A stretch of 64,000 nucleotides of DNA, taken from assembly GCA_020310875.1 (NCBI GenBank), contig CM035415.1:195840932-195904931 (forward strand), written 5' to 3'. The number at the start of each line of letters is the position of its first letter. The stretch's first letter is position 1. Origin of the DNA: Ceratopteris richardii. Its lineage: Eukaryota > Streptophyta > Polypodiopsida > Polypodiales > Pteridaceae. Below the pieces are notes generated by a model, which saw nothing but the letters and a program-made list of their open reading frames with translations, had not been told where the DNA came from and searched no databases. Shown in pieces: positions 57,500 through 64,000 of this stretch. Position numbers and translations under genes: made by a program.

Positions 57500-58605
57500 C
57501 TGATTGAGCACTTAAATTTGTTGTACTTGATGTTTTTCGTCCAATCAGATTAAGTTCTTTGCCCTTAAGTTGTCCCTTGACTGTAATTAACCTATTCTTA
57601 AACTTGAGAATTTAAAGTCTCTTAGAACTTGAGTGTTCCTATCGTACCCCTAATCAATCAAAACCTCTAATTGCACTTAGCCTAAGCTAAGAATTGACTG
57701 AGGGGGTTGAGAGATCTTCGAACCTCAAGTTGCTTCTCCTTGCTACACTTGTGTGCTCAGGATGCACATGCCAAAGCCTGCATGCACTAGAATCTTGCTT
57801 TAGCTCTCCAAGAGCTCTTAATGTTCTTGTAAAATTTCAAAGTCTAGCTCACGCATTTAACCTCAATTGATAGATAATTTGATTCAGACACTTTTAAAGA
57901 CCCAAATTTCCCCTTTCTATCGATGAAAAATTATCTATAGTTCCCTAGGTTTCCTAATCCCACTTAGGGTCAACTTCAAATTACTCTATCTGGGTTCAGG
58001 GGGTTCAAACACACAAATAGGGTCTCTCAGGATATTGGTGTATTTTTATAAGGCCCATCGTAATCGTATAGGTAGAAGAGTTTGTATTTATGCTCAAAAT
58101 TAGCCTCAATTTTTTACAAAATTAGCATCTTTATTAATGCCAAAAATGTTAGACTATCGTGATAGATGGGTGTGTCTCGCGATAGACCTGTTTGTCGTTA
58201 TAGATGGGTGTCTATCATGATAGACTTGTCTGTCGTGATAGATGGGTGTCTGTCGTGATAGATGGTCTCTATCATGCATGGTTGTCTATCGCGATACATG
58301 TGTGTTTATCATGATAGATAGGTGTCTATCGAGATAGATAGTCTGTGTCATGATGGACGGGTGTCTGTCATGATAGATGGTGTCTATCATCAATTGTGGG
58401 TCTATCTATTGTGATAGACAAGTCTTTGTTGAATGACCAAAAAACTGAAAATTCAGCAAAGGTGGAGACGGAGGTGGGACATGGTGAGGATGATGATAGT
58501 GATGATGATGATGAAGTAAGAAAAAATAACGAAAAGTAAGGAATTTACCTACAACTCCAACATCACACTCCACATCTTACCATCACATGCTCCTCCTCGA
58601 AGCTC
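57500..58605 (-). other. Leader of element E (minus strand)
   Basis: Reverse complement of a leader like those of B, C and D: the gag-proximal part is at the left, with the block GAATTGACTGAGGGGGTTGAG at about 57691 matching CTCAACCCCCTCAGTCAATTC in B. The strand continues into gag at 893-649, beyond the inserted element A. On the minus strand an ATG|GTAAG donor-like site is at 58583-58576. No ORF is supported. Confidence 0.85.
58140..58440 (-). repeat. Leader array of (G)TCTATC(G/A)(C/T)GATAGA palindromes (E)
   Basis: About a dozen units such as GTCTATCATGATAGAC (a perfect palindrome) and GTCTATCGCGATA, spaced about 20 bp. The central CGCG is mostly changed to CATG, CGTG or TCTG-like forms, as expected from loss of methylated CpG in an older copy. 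Confidence 0.85.
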
Positions 58606-58623
58606 TCTCTGGCAACGGCACCA
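58606..58623 (-). other. Primer binding site of E (tRNA-Asp type)
   Basis: On the minus strand TGGTGCCGTTGCCAGAGA, three mismatches from the consensus, 7 nt from the LTR. It fixes the orientation of E. Confidence 0.85.
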
Positions 58624-58630
58624 AATTTGG

Positions 58631-59217
58631 TGTCAATCTAGCATAATGGCAAGTACCAACATGAGGAGATCCACCTCATAAATGTCAATCTATGGAGACA
58701 TGAGGACTAGTATGATGACCAAGAGCAAGTGAAGGCATAAGCATATGAGTGAGAAACACACAAGCATGTACACACATACACACACACAAGGCTAGAACAA
58801 AGAGAGGAACAATGGAGTGCTTTCTATTACTCAAGAATTCTCTTATAAAAGCTCAAATCTCCAACAAGCTAACCTCAAAAATGAGGTCTCTAGCTCTTTT
58901 TATAGTTTTAAACTAGCTTTTGGCCTTATCCATACCTAGGGTCTGGCGTAATTAAAATTAGGTTCCAAGGCTTATCTAAGGGCTCAAACGGAGTCTAAAA
59001 ATTATGAAAATTGATACATAGATGCTTCTACACTCCTCGAGCTTGAGGACTCCTCAACTTGAACAAAATGGAGTCTAATCTACCAAAAACAACATTTACA
59101 ATGTTTTTGTAGTGATGAAAATCACTTTTGATTGAAAATAAGTTATGAAAAAAATAGGCCTCTTCTGTGTCAGATTCTACTTGGCTACTCTATCTCCTCA
59201 TTTCTTATAGGCCAACA
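58631..59217 (-). mobile_element. 5' LTR of element E (587 bp, minus strand)
   Basis: Minus strand TGTTGGCC (59217) to ATTGACA (58631). It shares with the other LTRs the AATTTTAATTACG-type/TTTTTAACTAGG region, a TATAAAAAG box (58896-58904), the GT-rich tract and the CTCGAGGAGT motif. The right flank is the 5' LTR of copia element F; the left copy of E's LTR lies outside the window. Confidence 0.85.
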
Positions 59218-60092
59218 ATGACCTCCAAGATTCTCTCCTCACCACAAATAAGGTGACTATCAAAATATCCTCATCAAGATCTAGGGAACTACCAATTTGA
59301 GTTCCCACCATTGTGGGAGACCACCAAGTTGAGTTCCCTCCATTGTGGGTGACCACCAAGCTTAGCTCCCTCCATTGAGGGCGACCACCAAGTTGAGCTC
59401 CCTCCATTTGGGCGACCACCCAATTTGCGTATGACAAGACTCGAGCGACTACCTATAGTACTCAACCAAGGCCACTTCCCAAGAGGCGACTCCCATATCA
59501 AGCGATTGCAAATCAAGGAGACCATAGATCAAGGTGATTACCTCCCATCTAGCAAGGGCCACTACTATATAAAGATTGAGTTGGGCTTCACCATCAAGGG
59601 GGCTCCTCATCCTCATCCACCTATTTTGGAGGATTACTATGGGTGACAAGTGACGGAGTAATTTTTTATTAATTGATCAGTAAAGTGTTACAATGTGAAT
59701 TAATGTATGGAATACCTCTGCCAAACTTTCGTGGTGTCAAAAGGTATGATTGGGTATGGATGGCTACTAGAGCCACAATTATCCCACACCTCCACCATTT
59801 TGGTGTGTGTGGCAGTTAAGGCTAGGATTCGGTAAGGCCTCTACTTTGCTCCACATAAACAAAGTCTTGGTACTCATTTTGGTTATCCTATCCTATCTCT
59901 GAGCATCTTATCTTGGTCTTGAATCCTAAAGGAGGTTTTTTTCCCCTGGCTTAAATATATGCCTATTACCCTAATGGGCTACTTATCTTTGTACATTCTA
60001 GTGGTAATACATTCAGTATTGTGTGTTGAGCTCCAAGCTTCTTCATCTTCCTTGTGCTGTTTGTGTGTTTCCATAGACATCTAACTCCAACA
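59218..60092 (+). mobile_element. 5' LTR of copia element F (start removed by E insertion)
   Basis: This region reappears at about 62946-63756 downstream of the F coding remains. It ends ...TCTAACTCCAACA just before a copia-type primer site. TATATAAAG at 59566-59574 is a good TATA box. The LTR start is on the far side of E, outside the window. Small ORFs on both strands here are shadows of the repeat. Confidence 0.8.
59284..59420 (+). repeat. Tandem 31-32-bp repeat in F LTR
   Basis: Four to five units of the form GACCACCAAGTTGAGTTCCC followed by TCCATTGTGGGT, degenerate. The same array occurs in the 3' copy at about 63007-63140. Confidence 0.85.
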
Positions 60093-60094
60093 AT

Positions 60095-60108
60095 TGGCAT
60101 CAGACAGG
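60095..60108 (+). other. Primer binding site of F (initiator tRNA-Met type)
   Basis: TGGCATCAGACAGG resembles the plant copia PBS TGGTATCAGAGC with changes; it lies 2 nt after the LTR end. Confidence 0.7.
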
Positions 60109-60423
60109 TCGTCGCTTCATCTAGGGCATCATCGACACCTCTCCGATTGCATCTCAGAATCGCACAAATTTTGGTGAGCATACCCAACGTGTTTTCCATA
60201 TCAAAACACATTTGCTATGTGGTGTCGAAATCATGATCTGAGCTTGTTATGACCTCTGAACGTGTTATCGCTTTGCTTATGCAGGCTATTTCATCTTTTT
60301 GTGCCAAAGGTATATACTAATTTTGGTTCACCAGTATAAGCATCTTAAAGATGAACGGGCAGTTTTGTTCAAATTTTTGAGATAGAGTCAATTTTTTGCA
60401 TCAAGTTATCTTAGTCACCGGCC

Positions 60424-61427
60424 ATGGCTGAAAGCAGTGATGTATTTCTTATGTTGGTTGTTGAGGATAAGTTGGATGGTACCAACTACCCATTGCGGGC
60501 TTATATGATGCGACATGTATTGGTTGTGAAAGGACTGCGGAACATTATGCAAGGTGTTGAAAAATGTCCTATCACACCTCAATTATTATAACTACAGGTA
60601 CTGAAGCTGACACAGAAGGTGTCGAAGATGATGATATTCTGCATATCCATGTTTGTGCTGCGGTTTTTGCTGCATCTACTGTAGAGAAAATTTGTTGGGA
60701 TGGCAGAGATTCCCAGGCACATGCATTGATAGCTTTGTTTGTCAAACGTGCCATTATTCCTCACATTTGCTCTTGCAGAACAGCTAAGGATGCTTGGGAT
60801 ACACTTACCACATTGTACCAAGCTAGGAATGAGGCTCGTGTTGCTTACCTCCGAAAACAATTGGAGAGTGAGAACATGAATGAAGCTGATTCTATTGACA
60901 ATTTTCTAATGAAGATCAAAGACTTGAAGGAACAGTTGATTTCTGCTGATGAGGTTATACCAGATAGCTCACTTGTGGAGACCGTTCTGAATGGTCTTCT
61001 TGATTCATATCAGAGTTTTGCTTGTACTCTTTGGTTGATGATGAAAGAAAATCCAAATGCCTTGTCATTTAAGGAGTTAGTCTCTATTCTGTTGCAAGAG
61101 GATCAATCCAGTCAGAACAGGTCTATTATGCATGTTGTAGATCAAGCTTTCCTGGCTAGTCAGAAGGGCAAAGGAAAATGGAGCTCTTCAATTAGTAAGC
61201 AGAAATCTGTTAATTCTCCACAATCGAAGAGGGAAGACAAAGATGGAAAGAAATCATAAAAGAAAAAATTGTTTTGCAAGTACTATAAAGGAAATGTCAT
61301 AAAGAACTATCCAAAACTGGCTCGAATGGTTGTTGCAGGGGCCTCTACACCAAAAATAAATTCTGCTAATCTTGAGCAGGAAGAAGAATGGGTGTTAACT
61401 ACTATTCATAGTTTTCACCCATCTTCT
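60424..61427 (+). pseudogene. gag: gag of copia element F
   Basis: Begins MAESSDVF at 60424. LDGTNYPLRAYMMRHVL is the typical copia gag start (family: LdG.NY..W...m). A frameshift near 60580 is followed by a long open stretch (60564-61259) with the UBN2-type gag domain: CRTAKDAWDTLTTLYQ, MNEADSIDNFLMKIKDLKEQL, LVETVLNGLLDSYQSF. The zinc knuckle near 61274 reads CKYYKGNVIKNYPKL: two cysteines have become tyrosine and the histidine position is gone, so it cannot bind zinc normally. Stops at 61257 and 61435 separate gag from protease. Non-functional. Confidence 0.85.
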
Positions 61428-61439
61428 CATGAGTAGTGC

Positions 61440-62755
61440 ATGTCTACAGTAGACTCAAATGTTTGGTACTTTGACAGTGGGGCGACCAAACATATTACCT
61501 CGCAGCACAGTTTCTTCTCTTCACTCGAGCCTGCCCTTATAGGGAATACTATTACATGCACCAACAACTCCTCTTATCCTGTTATGGGAGTTGGTAAGAT
61601 CATTTTGACTACTGTCGATGGTAGTCCTTTCACTTTGTCAGATACTTTGTTTGTGCCAGGAATCAGGAAAAATTTGTTATCAGTTTCTACATTAGCAAAG
61701 ATTGGCTTGGTTGTGAAATTTGTTGATGAGAGATGTACAGTTCATGATCTGTCAAATGGCGATGTGTTTTTTGCTTCTGGCATTTTATGTCGTGGGTTAT
61801 ATAAGCTCATAGACTATGAAAGATCTATAAATGATTTGGCATGTGCAGTACATGATTCTCAAGCCGTCATATGCAAAGCTTTGGCATGCACGCTTTGGTC
61901 ATCTCAATTTTGCTAGTTTGCTATGCCTGGACAAATCTGAAATGGTGTGCTCTTTTCCCAAACTTGAGGCACCTGGAAAACATGTTTGTGAAGGCTATAT
62001 TTTGGGAAAAATGCAGCATTCCTCCTTTCCAAAAAGATGTCAGTTAGGGCTACTCAGAAATTGCAGCTTGTACATAGTGATGTCTATGGTCCTATGCAAA
62101 CACCTTCTTTTGGAAATTATCTTTACTTTGTGACTTTCATCGATGATTTTTTCAGGCATGCATGGGTATATCCATTGAAGGCAAAGTCGGAAGTGTTCAT
62201 GTGCTTCAAACAGTTTTTGGTTTTGGCTGAAAATCTATCAGCATGTAAAATGGGCACCCTCCGTTCTGATCAAGGGGGGGAATATATGTCTTCTGATTTT
62301 AATGAATTTCTTTTTGAACGTGGGATAAAACACCAGTGTATAGTGCCATATACACCTCAACAGAATGGAGTTGCTGAACAAAAGAGCATGTCACTCATGG
62401 AGATGGCGTGGTATGGTTAAGAGTCAGGCTTTACCACATAGTTTCTAGCTTGAGGCTATCATGTGTGCAGCATATTTACACAGGTGTCCCACTAAAGTGC
62501 TATAGTCTATCACTCCATATGAGGCTTGGCATGATCGCAAGCCATCTGTTGCTCATCTGTGTGTTTTTGGTTTTTTGGCATATGCATTAGTGCCTAAAAA
62601 ACATCGCAAAAAATTGGATGATAAATTAGTAAAATATATTTTTGTTGGGTACAATTCTAAAAGTAAAGGCTATCGGCTGTATCATCTATAGACGAAACGC
62701 ATTCTGGTTAGCTGTAATGTTTTTTTTGTGGAAGATGCTATTCAACCATTGCTTT
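61440..62755 (+). pseudogene. pol: protease-integrase of copia element F; RT and RNase H missing
   Basis: Frames carry the copia protease (VWYFDSGATKHIT, about 61462), GAG-pre-integrase (LWHARFGHLNFASL, about 61880), the integrase core (HSDVYGP near 62053; RSDQGGEYMSSDF near 62255; PYTPQQNGVAEQ near 62350) and the integrase C-terminal GYNSKSKGYRLY (about 62648), in several frames with stops. Immediately after, at about 62755, the sequence becomes LTR-like. Reverse transcriptase, RNase H, the polypurine tract and probably the LTR start have been deleted. The order protease-integrase before RT identifies Ty1/copia. Confidence 0.85.
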
Positions 62756-62759
62756 CATG

Positions 62760-63756
62760 TACAGATTTGGGTGACCACCCATATGGGTCTACCTCCATTT
62801 TGGGCCACCACCACTCCTACCATGTTTGGATCCACAAGCTAACCACCCACTCTTATGCATGTCAAGGAGGAGTGACTACTTTTTGGAACCTTCTCACAAA
62901 TTGGGTGACCACCTAGAGTTTGAGCATGCCAAGATATGGAGAAACCTCCAGTATTCTCTCCTCACCACAAATAGGGTGACTACCGAAATCTCCTAATCTA
63001 GATCTAGGTCACTACCAATTTGACCTCCCTCCATTGTGGGAGACCACCACGTTGAGTTCCCTCCATTGTCTGCGACTACCAAGTTTAGCTCCCTCCATTG
63101 AGGGTGACCACCAATTTGAGCTCCCTCCATTTGGGCAACCACCAATTTGGGTATGACAAGACTTGGGTGACTACTTGTGGTACTCCACCAAGGCCACTTC
63201 TCAAGAGGCTACTCCCCTATCAAGCTACTATAGATCAAGGTGACCATAGATCAAGGTGACTACCTCTCCTCCAGTAAGGCCACTACTACATAAATATTGA
63301 GTTGGGATTCACCACCACAATGACTCCTTGCCCTCATCCACCTATTTTGGAGGATTATCGTGGGTAGCAAGTGATGGAGTTAATTTTTATTTACTATTTT
63401 GTAAAGTATCAAAAGTGTGAATTCATGTATGGAATACCTTCGCCAAGCTATCACGATGTTAGAAGGTATGATTGGGTCCTAAGTGTGGATGGCTACCTGA
63501 GCCACAATTATCCCACTACTCCACCACTTTGACATGTGCAGCAATTAAGGTTTGGATTCGAAAATGCCTCTTTATGATCTATATAAAAAAAGGATTGGTA
63601 CTCATTTTGGCTATCCTATCCTATCTTTGATCATCATATGTCATCTTGGTCTTGAATCCTTATCAGACGGTTATCATTGTTGAGCTCTGCTACTCAAAGT
63701 CATCTCTTGGCTTCTCTTCTTTGTACATTCTATTGCAACTTGCCCACTGTGTGTTG
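62760..63756 (+). mobile_element. 3' LTR region of copia element F (truncated)
   Basis: Homologous to 59221-60030 from about 62946 on, including the tandem repeat, AGCCACAATTATCCCAC and the TTGGTACTCATTTTGGCTATC segment. The match stops at GTGTGTTGAG (about 63755), about 65 bp short of the expected end. 62760-62945 shows related GTGACCACC motifs and may be the LTR part that E removed from the 5' copy. The start of the LTR is uncertain. Confidence 0.65.
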
Positions 63757-64000
63757 AGATCATTATGTGGTGACTATAGAGAGTGTTCGTTCTCAATTAA
63801 GTGGAAATTAGCATTACAGAGTGATTGAGTGATTCATTGATTTCGTCTATTCTAGGACTGGATGCTAGCCCACTATAATGTTCATTTGGACTAGCTTTGA
63901 CTCTCTATAACCATTCTCGGTCTTAAGAAATTAGGCTTTTCCTCATACTATACTTGCAACTTCTTTTCTATCTCTATGTTTTTATTGTCAAGTAGTGTAC
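63757..64000. other. Unassigned sequence
   Basis: No similarity to the elements in the window and no supported ORF was seen. Confidence 0.5.

Noticed and set aside
59198-59525. Minus-strand ORFs with repeated NGGNSTWW-type peptides
   Set aside because: They translate the 31-32-bp tandem repeat of the F LTR; no conserved frame in the second LTR copy.
1-64000. Host protein-coding gene
   Set aside because: Every ORF with recognisable content belongs to a retroelement; the gaps are leaders, LTRs or decayed element sequence.

Overview
The window is plant nuclear DNA made entirely of nested LTR retrotransposons; I see no host gene. Evidence for a plant: four or five related Ty3/gypsy elements carry a primer site complementary to the 3' end of tRNA-Asp (as in the plant Athila/Tat branch) and lack a chromodomain, and the host of the whole stack is a degraded plant-type Ty1/copia element. 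The species cannot be read from the sequence; a large repeat-rich genome (angiosperm, gymnosperm or fern) fits.

Nesting, outermost first (letters are mine). F is a decayed copia element on + (59218-63756; its 5' part lies left of the window). E is a gypsy element on - inserted in F's 5' LTR (LTR 58631-59217, leader 57500-58605, gag start 649-893). G is a foreign LTR on - (1-648) inserted in E's gag. A is a short gypsy derivative (938-7366 and 56806-57499) inserted in E's leader. B is a full-size gypsy element (LTRs 7367-8015 and 39212-39356 + 56302-56805, target duplication ACATA) inserted in the end of A's third ORF. A 258-bp MITE (17605-17862) sits in B's pol. C (19315-about 34260, 3' end lost) is inserted in the tail of B's pol. 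D (39357-56296, target duplication ATATG) is inserted in B's 3' LTR. LTR divergence, counted by eye, agrees with this order: A about 7 percent, B 6/649, D 2/686.

D is the best-preserved copy: 16,940 bp, with a 3162-codon gag-pol frame broken by one TGA, and an intact 1381-codon third ORF. The gag-pol order is gag domain, zinc knuckles, first retropepsin, reverse transcriptase, RNase H, an extra H2C2 zinc module, a second H2C2 plus integrase core, a second retropepsin-like domain, and a tail with repeated WVPK motifs. ORF3 is a coiled-coil protein without membrane segments, read through the polypurine tract into the 3' LTR. The leaders of B, C, D and E carry arrays of short palindromes centred on TCGCGA (or its CpG-decayed form), and each leader has an ATG|GTAAG splice-donor-like site shortly after the primer site.

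The most unusual features are the leader palindrome arrays, the two protease domains, the duplicated H2C2 module, and the very large ORF3 that overlaps the polypurine tract and may be made from a spliced RNA.
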